Shown here: piece by piece, positions 54,056 through 63,148 of the stretch | Layout: the number at the start of each line of letters is the position of its first letter | How positions within the stretch are numbered: position 1 is the stretch's first letter | Assembly (NCBI GenBank): GCA_036263455.1 | Contig: DATAGZ010000001.1 | Coordinates: forward strand, 62,001 to 126,000 | DNA length: 64,000 nt | Direction: 5' to 3' | From: DATAGZ01 sp036263455 | GTDB taxonomy: Bacteria > Pseudomonadota > Alphaproteobacteria > Dongiales > Dongiaceae | Position numbers and translations under genes: made by a program | The notes under the pieces: model-generated | Told to the model about the DNA's origin: nothing | Seen by the model: the letters and a program-made list of their open reading frames with translations, nothing else | Databases searched by the model: none

Positions 54056-54124
54056 CGTGTGCTTTAAGATGTTTATACGTGCTTATGGATGCTTAAAGGG
54101 TCGGATCGTTCTCTGCCGTAATTG

Positions 54125-54367
54125 CTAGCCCTGCCTGGAATATTCCCTTTCTCGACTCTTTAATAACGCTGATATTAACGTTTCCTTATTACTGAGATAG
54201 TCACATCCTGTGTCCTGATTCTTTTTAAAGGTTGTCGACACTCTCAATATTTCGGGTCGATAAACCTTCTCCAGCCATTCGAAACTCATTTCCTCAAAGG
54301 CGATCGATTTCAAGGCAACCTCACCAACGCATCCGTTACGCGGGATGGACACAATACCACTGATCAC
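54125..54367 (-). CDS. Doubtful short reading frame at the island edge
   Basis: 80 codons from a GTG, A+T-richer than the preceding 50 kb, with no recognised domain (SFEWLEKVYRPEILRV is the most protein-like part). There is no clear ribosome site. The surrounding stretch from 53,911 to 54,379 otherwise shows only the tRNA fragment. May be a decayed gene or chance. Confidence 0.2.
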   Translation of the reverse strand: MISGIVSIPRNGCVGEVALKSIAFEEMSFEWLEKVYRPEILRVSTTFKKNQDTGCDYLSNKETLISALLKSREREYSRQG

Positions 54368-54379
54368 ACTATATCGCTT

Positions 54380-55576
54380 TTACAATGTATGAGAAGCCGC
54401 TGAATCGACCTTATGGAACGGTCTATGCTGGCGCAGCAGGGCCCGCGTCACCTGCTCTCCCCGCTTGGAAAGTTTATCGATCCATGCCGGCGACATGGCC
54501 GAGAAATCCGTTGGATAATTCGCGACAAATTCATGCCTCACAAAATCCGCAGGCAATCCGGCCAGCTTGCTATCGTCTTGACCCAAGTATGGAAGAATGA
54601 AAATCTTCACATCACCCGATTTCTTCAGATCGTAAAGACGATTTGTTGCGAAGTTCTGGGCGCGCGCGTGAATGCTTTCCACGACGGCCATCATGCGCGA
54701 GGGCCAGAAGACGGGTGGCGGAGAAATTTCTGTCCCATATCCGGCACGGCAGGCAATGATCGTGTCATACTGCTCCGCATGGAGGCTTATCGTGGGATCA
54801 CGATCAGGCCACAAGGGGGCGATTCCCAGATTATCGTACACACCGCCATCGGTTAAGATAACGCGATGGGAACGAGACTGACCGTCTTTTTCCAAGAGCA
54901 GATACTCGTCAAGCGCGGGTAGAAGGCCAGGGAAAGCGGCGGAAGCAGCCACCGCATGAGCGATCTCCATCCGACCGGGTGCCGCTCTGCCGAGCTTATA
55001 GGAGCCAATCCCATCCTGCGCGAAATAGAAAGCGGTTTTCGTTCGCAATTCGCAAGCCACGATAATGAGCCTGGGTCGATCCTGGCGGAGATCCGCAAAA
55101 GTTTTACGATCGAAGAGGACATCCGAATAGACACGCCGTAATATCGTCGTCCGGCTGGCAAACCGGTGGAACCACGTTTTGTCCGGCCGAACCTTTGCAC
55201 CCAACCGGAAAAGCCGCCGTCCTAGACTTACAACGATTCCCGCGAGCCGGACCACCAGTACCAAGGCAAAACAGAGCAATGCGCTGATGCCTTCCCGCGT
55301 GGTGAGTGCCTTTCTGACCGCATGCTTGGCGAACCCCTCTGTGAGCACCTTCCTCACGGCGGACTCGAACTCGGCGAAGCTCCCTTCATGGGTACAATAG
55401 AGGGCAGCGATAATACTGCCCCCAGATACTGCGGAAATCGTCTTTATGTGGGGCAGGATACCCTCCGCTTGCAAAGCCCTCAGGCATCCCAAGTGGAATG
55501 CTATCGCTCGCGATCCCCCTCCCGACAAGGCCAGCCCGATACGTTCCGCGCCACCATCATGCTTAAACTGCGACAT
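54380..55576 (-). CDS. Patatin-like phospholipase
   Basis: 398 residues from the ATG at 55576 (a start at 55642 would add 22). The oxyanion loop is LALSGGGSRAIAF at about residues 15-27, the nucleophile Ser51 lies in SAVSGGS, and the Asp of the dyad is in LTDGGVYDNLG, so all catalytic parts are present. A hydrophobic segment (LLCFALVLVVRLAGIVV) near residue 110 suggests membrane contact. It would release fatty acids from phospholipids. It is the first substantial gene of the island after tRNA-Gln. Whether it is an eCIS cargo, a defence effector or a housekeeping lipase is unclear. Confidence 0.82.
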   Translation of the reverse strand: MSQFKHDGGAERIGLALSGGGSRAIAFHLGCLRALQAEGILPHIKTISAVSGGSIIAALYCTHEGSFAEFESAVRKVLTEGFAKHAVRKALTTREGISALLCFALVLVVRLAGIVVSLGRRLFRLGAKVRPDKTWFHRFASRTTILRRVYSDVLFDRKTFADLRQDRPRLIIVACELRTKTAFYFAQDGIGSYKLGRAAPGRMEIAHAVAASAAFPGLLPALDEYLLLEKDGQSRSHRVILTDGGVYDNLGIAPLWPDRDPTISLHAEQYDTIIACRAGYGTEISPPPVFWPSRMMAVVESIHARAQNFATNRLYDLKKSGDVKIFILPYLGQDDSKLAGLPADFVRHEFVANYPTDFSAMSPAWIDKLSKRGEQVTRALLRQHRPFHKVDSAASHTL

Positions 55577-55715
55577 ACCGATCACCGTGTCCTTTTCAAG
55601 ATATGTAAGCCCAGTGAAACCCGCCTGCGTATTGCACCTCACAAGAAATCATGAGCCTTTGTCCGGGGCAATACCCATCGCCGCGCCGTGCTTCTAGAAG
55701 CCTCGCCTGGCTTCC

Positions 55716-56756
55716 TCAATCGCCAGCAACGGCTGGCTCCAACAATTTCAGCATGATGCGGGCTTGATAATGATAGGAATTGACCCCTCCGCCATTATAG
55801 CGGCGCACGGCATAGGGCCAGTCGCAAGGAAAATCGGCCCGATCCGGTACCCCTTTATAAGTGACCGCGGCGTGATATTGGCTGGGCTGATAGGAACTCG
55901 CCGCTCCGGCATGAAATGGCATACCCTGTTCGATAGTGATCCTTCTCGCTGCCATCGCGCAGTTTCCACAATCGCGCATGAAGCGCGGATCGTCGGATCC
56001 GTATTTGCAAAGGCGCAGCGGCGCCTGGCGATGCTCCGCCAACCGGTCATCGGCCTTTGAGGCGGGCCCGAGAATGAACTGATCGAATTTCAATCGTAAA
56101 TCGCGACAGGCTTTGGCGACGTTGCCGACAGGATCGAGAATAATGGTGTGGATTTCCTCAAATCGTGGCGGGTGATGAAAGAGAGTGGATTGTCCAACGC
56201 CATATCCCCGCGACGTGATGGCGTCCCCGCCATCGGCGCGGTCTAATCCAATGGTGATGTAATTATCCTCGTCCGTGCCCTGCGGCACCACAAAATGCCG
56301 TCCCCCGCTCTCTTGCATGAGTATGGCCTTCAAGAAGGGAGCAGGCACTGTCCCGTTGGTAGCGGTAGCAATTGCCGCCATCGCCCGCCGATTCTCTGCC
56401 GCAGGATCGGCCGCGTTGGGAAGCTTCGGTACCTTGTCGTCGCGGATAAGATCGACCATGCAAGCCGCCGTGCTTTGATTCAGAATCCCCGATACCTTCA
56501 TGACCCGGCCCTTGTTGTAATCGGTAATGGCGACGGGTGCGCCCCCATCCTTTTGCCGGGATTGGCCATGATTATTGAGCAGATCGAATTGCAGCGCCTT
56601 GATCGCCCTTTCCGTATTCCGGCCGAACCGCCCGTCGATACCCGTCCCCAGATATCCGAGGCGGCGCAGATCTTGCTGGACCATGCGGACGAGCGCGGGA
56701 TCGGCGGTGGTACCCATCGCCAGGGTCAAACCCGGCTGGCAGTAGTTTTGCGCCAT
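55716..56756 (-). CDS. Peptidoglycan-binding protein with lytic-transglycosylase-like domain
   Basis: 346 residues from the ATG at 56756, behind a strong AGGGAGGA. Residues 20-60 are a PG_binding_1 module (VQQDLRRLGYLGTGIDGRFG). Residues 135-340 look like a lysozyme-fold transglycosylase: candidate catalytic Glu149 in ILMQESGG, SRGYGVGQ where family members have GxMQ, and RRYNGGGVNSYHYQARI near the end. No signal peptide is visible, as expected if it is released by lysis or loaded in a particle. Peptidoglycan hydrolases are common in contractile-injection loci. Confidence 0.65.
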   Translation of the reverse strand: MAQNYCQPGLTLAMGTTADPALVRMVQQDLRRLGYLGTGIDGRFGRNTERAIKALQFDLLNNHGQSRQKDGGAPVAITDYNKGRVMKVSGILNQSTAACMVDLIRDDKVPKLPNAADPAAENRRAMAAIATATNGTVPAPFLKAILMQESGGRHFVVPQGTDEDNYITIGLDRADGGDAITSRGYGVGQSTLFHHPPRFEEIHTIILDPVGNVAKACRDLRLKFDQFILGPASKADDRLAEHRQAPLRLCKYGSDDPRFMRDCGNCAMAARRITIEQGMPFHAGAASSYQPSQYHAAVTYKGVPDRADFPCDWPYAVRRYNGGGVNSYHYQARIMLKLLEPAVAGD

Positions 56757-56928
56757 TTTCCTCCCTTGCGCTCTCTTAAGCCAAGTACGGTAAATATTAC
56801 CAAGCTTGACAATGCAGGACCAGGACTTAAAGTTATGGTAGAGCGGTTTTCCCATACGACACAACCTTTAATTGCAGCATCTCATTATGTCATGACGCTC
56901 GCCGAGATAACCCAAGCAAGAGGCGCGA

Positions 56929-57732
56929 ATGAGTGACCTTCTCTCTTCGGAATTGTCGGGATCGCCCGAGAAAAGGACTTTTACTACCTGGTCGAGAGAC
57001 ACAGTATGGCTGATCTTGATTTTGGCTGCTCTTCTTGGGCTCCAATCTTACTGGTATTGCGTCACATCCTTGCTCGAGGAAATCAATGCGGAAACCGCGA
57101 ATATCGAGCGGCTAGAAGAGGAAGTGGCGCAGATGAAGGCGGTGGTGGCCGATAACGCTCCCCCGACCCCGGCGGGGCAGCCCGGATCGCTCGGCAGCGA
57201 AGATGGAGCCACCGCAATATTGCTTGAGCCGCTTACGAAGAAGCTGCTGCGTGCGCAACCTCAGCTCGAAAATATTTATGATTCCTTGGCAGGATTGCTC
57301 TGGTTTCTCGGCAGCGATGCCCATGATGCCCTGAGCAGAACGAGCAAGGATTTTCGCACCGCGTCGAATATCGTGCAGCTCTTATCCATGTATTTTCTGC
57401 CGATGCTCTATGGAATAATGGGTGGCTTCATCAGAGGCATTCAGTCAAAGCTGGGATTGCCGGAAGATGGCGCGGAAGCGGAGCTTGCCCGGCACCATCC
57501 CCGGCGCATTCTCTATCAGATCCTTACCGGTGCCGTGGCGGGGCCGATGATCACGCTGTTCAATACGGAGACAGTCACGCCTCTCGTAAGAAGCGAGACG
57601 GCGCCTTTTTTCTGGGCCTTTCTTGCCGGCTATTCGACCGATATCTTCTACGCGATCCTACGCAGGCTCTCCTCTTCCATAATGGACGTCATAGGCGAAA
57701 AGCCCAGGAGACTATCTCGGCTCGAAGAGTAG
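56929..57732 (+). CDS. Membrane protein with coiled coil, function unknown
   Basis: 267 residues. One helix near residues 26-43 (VWLILILAALLGLQSYWY) is followed by a coiled-coil stretch (EEINAETANIERLEEEVAQ), a soluble middle part and two or three more hydrophobic segments between about 150 and 250. It is divergent from the transglycosylase-like gene with 172 bp between, the likely promoter region. No family is recognised. It could be a membrane anchor, a release factor or an unrelated passenger of the island. Confidence 0.6.
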   Translation: MSDLLSSELSGSPEKRTFTTWSRDTVWLILILAALLGLQSYWYCVTSLLEEINAETANIERLEEEVAQMKAVVADNAPPTPAGQPGSLGSEDGATAILLEPLTKKLLRAQPQLENIYDSLAGLLWFLGSDAHDALSRTSKDFRTASNIVQLLSMYFLPMLYGIMGGFIRGIQSKLGLPEDGAEAELARHHPRRILYQILTGAVAGPMITLFNTETVTPLVRSETAPFFWAFLAGYSTDIFYAILRRLSSSIMDVIGEKPRRLSRLEE

Positions 57733-58200
57733 CAATCAACGGATTTACCTGCCGATTTTAGAACCAGCGCGATATCCTGGCTGGATGCTGTTCAGCATGG
57801 TTCCGTGCGCTTGCCACTTTCGCCGCTCACGATTGCGGTTCCTCGGGCGAGCCTGTGTCGAGAAGATCGCCGGCTAGACCCTTGGCATTGAACGATGGGC
57901 ACCGATGTCGATGAAGCTGAAGCGGGCGTCATTCACGGCATACCAATTCTTAATGCTTCTGCCTTGTAGCATGCTGATAATCTTGCACTTCATTGCGTCG
58001 GCGAAAAGAAGTCTTCCGAAGACTGGCGACTTCATGCCAAAGAACAATCGTAAATTCAGTGAAGCTGCTTAGGGATGATATTTTGTGGCCAACGTCAATG
58101 TGGCGTTGTTGCCCTCATTGACGCACGACAAATATGAAGAAGATTGACGCACTGCTGCATGCGCCGATATGGATTGAAAATCTTAGGCAGGTAATAAACA
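57733..58200. other. Intergenic region between converging genes
   Basis: 468 bp with no convincing gene. It contains two short palindromes (57785-57798, ATGCTG/CAGCAT around TT; and 58010-58024, AGTCTTC/GAAGACT) but neither has a T-run. Possibly decayed sequence. Confidence 0.4.
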
Positions 58201-59580
58201 TCAACCCAAGGAACGTCCGTTCTTGTGGAATTCCAGCCGGATCCCTTCCAGAAGGTCGTAGGGTTCGATCATCGCAGGATTGCGTTGCACGGCCATCAAG
58301 CAAGCATAACGCAACACATTGATGATTGCCCCGCCTGCAAGTTTATGCTGTTCGGCTATGGACTCGAAGTCGATCTCGGATGAAAGGAGGAAGCCGCGCG
58401 CGGCGAAGTTTTCCCGCCAAAGGCGCAGGCGTGCGGTCACGTTCGGTATAGGAAAGTGGATGGATGATTGGAAGCGGCGAGCGAATGCCTCGTCCAAATG
58501 TGCGGTTTGGTTGGTGGCCAAAATGGCCAGCCCAGAATAGCCTTCCAGCCGCTGCAGGAGATAAGCAATCTGTTGATTGGCTGATCGATCGTTAGCCGAG
58601 CGTGTCTCGGTGCGTTTGCCAAACAAGGCGTCCGCTTCATCAAAGAACAGGATCCAATTGCTCTTGTCTGCTTGATCGAACAGCGTGGCTATATTCTTCT
58701 CCGTTTCTCCGATCCATTTCGAGACGAGCTGGGATAAGTCGACACGATAGACCGGGAGCCCGTGCCGCTTGCCAAGCAGAGAAGCGGTCAAAGTCTTGCC
58801 TGTCCCCGGCGGCCCGTGAAATAGACAACGGTAGCCGGGTTTTAGTCGTCGGGCCAATCCCCACTTCTCCATTAGTGTTGACGCGTGGTCGATCCATAAT
58901 CCTACCATTTCGATTTGTTGCATGGTCGCCGCGTCTAGGATGAGGTCTTCCCAGTCGAGCGGCGTAGTCAGCAGGCTTGCTGGGAAATCTGGCCCGGGCG
59001 AGAAGATAGAATCTTCTCCCCTCAGCAGAAGATGCAAACCCGATGTCGAAAGGCGCAGTGCCCCGGATAGAGGCGGTTCTTCTGGATGACGGCGGTCAAT
59101 GACTAGGATGCCGCGCTGCAGGAGGGGATGCTTGGCGAAACAAAGGAAATCGCGCGCGATGCGCCGCTGACCGCCCGCTCCGGCAAGTAAGAAAAGGGCT
59201 GTCTCGGCGGTCGGCAAGAAACCGGTATGCGCCTGCCCGGTTAGCCCTCCGAATTCTGTGAAGCGGCGTCCGGTGGCGGCGTTCTGCAGAAGGAAAGGAT
59301 CTAATCGTTCCGGTGACAGATAAGGTGCCAGCGCCAGCGCTAGAATCAACCGTTCGGAGAGACCGAGCGACATTCTGCGAACGAGGTCAGCATAGGGGCC
59401 CACCCTTTTGGTCAGGTCCGGCGGCGGTGGCAGGATCGTTTCTTTTGCTTCGCCTCCCTGGCCGCTGTAGGCCTCCAAACGTCGGACGATGGCTTTTTCC
59501 AACCAGTCCAGTTCGCGGGCGATAGCACGCGCGTTGGCGACGTGATGGCGAATCCGATTGCCTTGCCTACCAGATGACAT
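58201..59580 (-). CDS. AAA+ ATPase of the eCIS type (Pvc15/Afp15-like)
   Basis: 459 residues from the ATG at 59580, with AAGGAC upstream. A helical N-terminal half (residues 1-200) precedes one AAA+ module: Walker A HGPPGTGKTLT at 253-263, Walker B ILFFDEADALFGK near 310-322, sensor 1 LAILATNQ and arginine-finger region DEAFARRFQSS. A single AAA+ domain after an N-terminal regulatory part, next to DUF4157 and Pvc16-type genes, fits the ATPase needed for assembly or cargo loading in extracellular contractile injection systems. Confidence 0.75.
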   Translation of the reverse strand: MSSGRQGNRIRHHVANARAIARELDWLEKAIVRRLEAYSGQGGEAKETILPPPPDLTKRVGPYADLVRRMSLGLSERLILALALAPYLSPERLDPFLLQNAATGRRFTEFGGLTGQAHTGFLPTAETALFLLAGAGGQRRIARDFLCFAKHPLLQRGILVIDRRHPEEPPLSGALRLSTSGLHLLLRGEDSIFSPGPDFPASLLTTPLDWEDLILDAATMQQIEMVGLWIDHASTLMEKWGLARRLKPGYRCLFHGPPGTGKTLTASLLGKRHGLPVYRVDLSQLVSKWIGETEKNIATLFDQADKSNWILFFDEADALFGKRTETRSANDRSANQQIAYLLQRLEGYSGLAILATNQTAHLDEAFARRFQSSIHFPIPNVTARLRLWRENFAARGFLLSSEIDFESIAEQHKLAGGAIINVLRYACLMAVQRNPAMIEPYDLLEGIRLEFHKNGRSLG

Positions 59581-60367
59581 GAGTGAGCGTCCTTCATCCA
59601 CTTTTGGTAATTGATTGCAAAGGATATTGTCGATTATGTTTAGCATTTTACGCCGATTCTTCAATTGCCGATGGCTGTCGGCATGGTGCAGCGGTCTCTC
59701 TTGCTGGTGGTTTTCGCAGATCGGCAGGGGAAATGTTACCGAAGCCCCTGGCCAGTTCACGACTACTGCCTCCAGCAGCTCGCGACAAAGGCCAAGATCG
59801 CCCAATCTGGCGACAGGGAACGTTTTCGACCGAATAGCCGGAAGGCTGGCCGCAGAGCAGTTTATCAAGCATCAGCGGCATGCTGGCATATTCTCCTGCA
59901 AGACCTTTGGCTCCGCGCACGCCATGCCTGGAGAGTAGCGGCGTTCCGGCCGCTTTACCGTGCGTAGGTTGATGTTTTGCAGGGACTACTCGAGCAATGG
60001 ACCGAGACCAGCTGCTGTCTTAAGCGGTTCCTGATCGAACGCGGGCCGGCGACCAGCCGAAAGATCCTCCAGACTCAGCACAGCCACCGCCGCACTCGTC
60101 CATCTCCTCTACAGTTGGCGTCGGTCCAGCCGGCGCCGCAATTGGCCAGCTTTTAGGTCTTTGTGCGTGGGTTCCTTTTTCGAGATATAGAAAGCCCGTG
60201 TCTGCGATGCTGACCACCTATCAATATGGTGTTCGCTTTCGCCATAATCCCACTGCCTGTAAAAGGCCGAAGAAACGCCCATTTTTAGAACTTTGTCAAG
60301 TTACGACAGTAAAGATGATCGATATGAATTACCGGCAATTTTAGGGCATTAGAATTCTTTTATCTTG
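59581..60367. other. Long spacer between effector and ATPase genes, possibly decayed coding sequence
   Basis: 787 bp on the minus-strand path between two genes that would usually be close. Short frames exist on the minus strand (for example 60020-60217, starting VSIADTGFLYLEKGT; and two overlapping frames within 59640-59920), but none shows a clear domain or ribosome site and they interrupt each other. The part from 60,230 to 60,367 is A+T-rich. I cannot support a gene here. Confidence 0.4.
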
Positions 60368-62443
60368 TCACGAATGCTGAAGTTTAATATACGGCCCTGA
60401 CCCTTGGGGCAAGAAGGTGGGGGTACCCTGTGCCTGTGCTTGCTCGTGTGTTTCGTCAATGTCACTTGGGGTTAATTTAGGGCCAAGAGCATCCTCCTCT
60501 ACCTTGGTTGCAGTTTTGTAATGTGCCCATGCACTCTTATTCCCCGTCCAATGGGCCACCCATTGCTCCGCTGATTGAGCCGCCGATTTAGCCCTATTCT
60601 TTACCTGTGCTATAAATGAATTCCATGGAGCCTTCGCCTTCCATCGCTCTTCGGCCTTCTTCAATTTAGCCAGCGTCAATTGGTTTGTCCTGGATTCTTG
60701 AGCGAATTTTCTCGCGAATTTGGCCTCATTTTCCAAGTTCTCTATCTTCTTTTTGTCTGCCGGACTTATTGTCGCATTCCTTTTAATTTTCTTAGGCGTC
60801 ACTTTATTTGTATTTGTTACATTTTTTGTATTCTTCAAATTATCTGCCGCCGATTGAGCTGCTTTTGCCAAATCATCCGCGACTTGAGCTGTCGCCAAGG
60901 ACAATTGAGGCCCTAATAGAAGTGGCGTCGATGGCAATCGTAAAGCCGTATGCGTAGGGAGGGTAATCTTCAGCCCGTTAATCGACCCACTACCGTCAGA
61001 TAGATCAGATTCGACTTTAGTATGCTGTGTTGGCATTGGCGCCCGGGGATTACTAGGATCAATAAAATCAACGTTGATATCGAAAGAAGATTTGTGAGGG
61101 AGTGTGTTTGGGGGTAGAGGATTATCAAACTTTGCGTCGACTTTATACTCCACTCCATATCCATTATAAAGTGCTTGTTTGATTGGTTCCTCTACATTAT
61201 TAGAGTGCAATGCATTGGCTTGACCTGTGATTGGGAATAAGTTTGCAGCAATTGCATGCCCCCCCAAATCGTGATTTAGTAAATGCCCTTTTTTTGCATT
61301 CGCATTTGGGTATATTTTCTCTATTGCCTTCATTAGGCCCTTTTGTGTAGAAGAATTTGCGCTGGTTGCTGATCCTTTTTTAGGCTCGGCAGGATCAAGC
61401 TCTGCATGCATTTCTTTTCCAACAATTTCTTTTGTTTCCGGAACATAATACTCCTGAGAGATATGTGCAATTGATGTCTGCAATTGGATAATTGGTGGGT
61501 TTGCGGAGGAACTATGAGGAAGGGGCATCCTCTGCACTGACTGATTATGGGTATTGCCGGAAGACGTCGCTAATGTATTCAACGGATTCAGGGCAAGGCG
61601 TGCGGCTTCCGCGCCCTTGCGATCGGCTTCTCGCTCCAAAGCACGATCATCGTTCAATGGATGTGGGCCAAGATGACCGGTCGGGCGCACGCGGCCTTGT
61701 CTTTGCTGCACCATATGCCAGGCCTCGTGCGGCAGATGCCGTTCCGCGCCCGGCGCCAGATGGATATCCCGGCCCTGGGCATAGGCGTGCGCTTGCATCC
61801 GCGCCGGTTGCGGCGAATTGTAATGCACCCGGACATGGCCCATATCCAGGCCCGACAGGCCTTCGATCCCTTGCCTCAGCCTCGTGGGCAGGCCCCCGCT
61901 TGCCACCGACATGCGCTGAGCTGGCGGCTTCTCGTCGTGCATATCATGATCGATTTTGCCTTGCATGATGTCCTGGCCCTTGCCTCCTCTGACCAGTTCA
62001 TCATCCTGGGATATCAGATGCGCGTTCCGTTGCGTGATCTTGCCCAGCTTGCGTTGCGACAGTAGTGGCGCGCTTTGCTGGATGGCGTTGCGCGACTGGC
62101 GCGGCACCAATTGCATGGGCGAGGTCGCCGCCTGCGCCTGAACCGGAACGCCTGGTGCATCAGCGGTAAGAACGTGCCGGCCTGGGTTGAGGCCCTCGCT
62201 CAACGACCGCAGTGCGGCCACACGTGGAATCTGGTTAAGCGCCGCGGTCCGCTGGCGCTGCGCCACCGCTGTTGGGCTGGCCTCTAGTCTCATGCTCAAG
62301 GCGTGAAGAGTTTCAGTGCCTGGACCCGTTGCTGTGCTGGCTTGACGCTGGGTGATCTCGGCGGCGCCTAAGCTTTTGGTGCTAGGCTCCGCTGTTGCTC
62401 GGAAGGAATGCCGCGTGTCATATAGGGTTTTGGACACAGTCAT
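60368..62443 (-). CDS. DUF4157 protein with C-terminal nuclease-like toxin domain (putative eCIS cargo)
   Basis: 691 residues from the ATG at 62443 (GAGGGAGAGC upstream). Residues 1-180 are low-complexity and Gln/Arg-rich. Residues 184-275 are DUF4157: GLDMGHVRVHYN, the protease-like HEAWHMVQQ (HExxH at 239-243) and EREADRKG. After a VQRMPLPHS linker, residues 340-465 hold KKGHLLNHDLGGH and NLFPITGQANALH, the pattern of DNA/RNA non-specific (His-Me finger) endonuclease toxins, with His387 as candidate base. A Lys-rich helical C-terminus follows. DUF4157 marks cargo of contractile injection systems. No immunity gene is apparent. Confidence 0.78.
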   Translation of the reverse strand: MTVSKTLYDTRHSFRATAEPSTKSLGAAEITQRQASTATGPGTETLHALSMRLEASPTAVAQRQRTAALNQIPRVAALRSLSEGLNPGRHVLTADAPGVPVQAQAATSPMQLVPRQSRNAIQQSAPLLSQRKLGKITQRNAHLISQDDELVRGGKGQDIMQGKIDHDMHDEKPPAQRMSVASGGLPTRLRQGIEGLSGLDMGHVRVHYNSPQPARMQAHAYAQGRDIHLAPGAERHLPHEAWHMVQQRQGRVRPTGHLGPHPLNDDRALEREADRKGAEAARLALNPLNTLATSSGNTHNQSVQRMPLPHSSSANPPIIQLQTSIAHISQEYYVPETKEIVGKEMHAELDPAEPKKGSATSANSSTQKGLMKAIEKIYPNANAKKGHLLNHDLGGHAIAANLFPITGQANALHSNNVEEPIKQALYNGYGVEYKVDAKFDNPLPPNTLPHKSSFDINVDFIDPSNPRAPMPTQHTKVESDLSDGSGSINGLKITLPTHTALRLPSTPLLLGPQLSLATAQVADDLAKAAQSAADNLKNTKNVTNTNKVTPKKIKRNATISPADKKKIENLENEAKFARKFAQESRTNQLTLAKLKKAEERWKAKAPWNSFIAQVKNRAKSAAQSAEQWVAHWTGNKSAWAHYKTATKVEEDALGPKLTPSDIDETHEQAQAQGTPTFLPQGSGPYIKLQHS

Positions 62444-62732
62444 GCTCTCCCTCGCTCTTTTGGTGTAAGAAGCATGCAATAAAAGCGCTATCGTTGCCAA
62501 GAGGCTTTCATCAGTTACGCGGTAGGAATTTCAATCCGTGCTCTTATTGCCGACCGTCGCGCGCTGATGGAATCTCGAGATCTCATGCTTTGAAGCACGG
62601 TCTGGTGCGAAACATCACACCGCAGATTGCCGGCCAGAGCGCGCGCTCGAGAAATTTTGCCGGTTAAAAACTCAGGTCCAGCCAAAACAAGGATCCATTC
62701 CGGGCTGAGGCTGAGTAACGATCGACCTCATT

Positions 62733-63148
62733 TTAACCTACTCTATTGACCAGCGGAGGTATTCCAAAGACCCACTTAGCGCGCGCCAAATGATCGATCC
62801 CGTGGCGTGCGGCGGCGGCCACCAAAGGCTCAAAATAGAGCCCAATGCGGTCGTCGCTTGCCGCAGGCATCACGATCCACATCTTCTCATGGACGAAATC
62901 TGATGGCAGCCCCCGGCACAGTGCCTCCAACGTAGCGTCTCCCGGCACCACCACTCCGCCGAGCGCTAAGTTCTTCGCTTGGCGAAAGGCGTCCAGCGCG
63001 CCCGTCGTTGCCGCTCCCAAAAACCATCAATCTTCAAGGACCGCGCCTGTCCAAGGCAATAGACGTTTGCGCTGAGCAGAATCTGAACAATCTTTACATC
63101 GGTGCGGTCATTACGGCCCTCCTTCCCCACAGTTGCCTTAATGCACAT
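62733..63148 (-). pseudogene. Frameshifted peptidoglycan-binding protein gene
   Basis: The ATG at 63148 follows a near-perfect AAGGAGG. The first frame encodes VGKEGRNDRTDVKIVQILLS and LKIDGF, then the sense continues one frame over as LGAATTGALDAFRQAKNLAL and VPGDATLEALCRGLP, together one PG-binding module. The break falls in a T5 run (minus strand) near 63018-63022, where one extra T restores the frame. The rest (MPAASDDRIGLYFEPLVAAAARHGID) resembles the start of a GH19-type muramidase domain, but the frame ends soon at 62733. A sequencing error or programmed slippage is possible. Confidence 0.62.

Noticed and set aside
53733..54056. Minus-strand frame of 107 codons through the tRNA-Gln region
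   Set aside because: It reads antisense through the tRNA and gives the well-known false peptide WIRTKVDGVRVRSPT; not a gene.
57785..58024. Two short palindromes considered as terminators or operators
   Set aside because: No T-run, no regulator nearby and no relation to start sites; mentioned only under the spacer.
60020..60217. 65-codon minus-strand frame with GTG start in the cargo/ATPase spacer
   Set aside because: No recognisable domain or convincing ribosome site; may be a remnant but not supported as a gene.
62500..62560. CRISPR-repeat-like string (GGAATTTCAATCCGTGC)
   Set aside because: A single copy with no second repeat or spacer pattern nearby.
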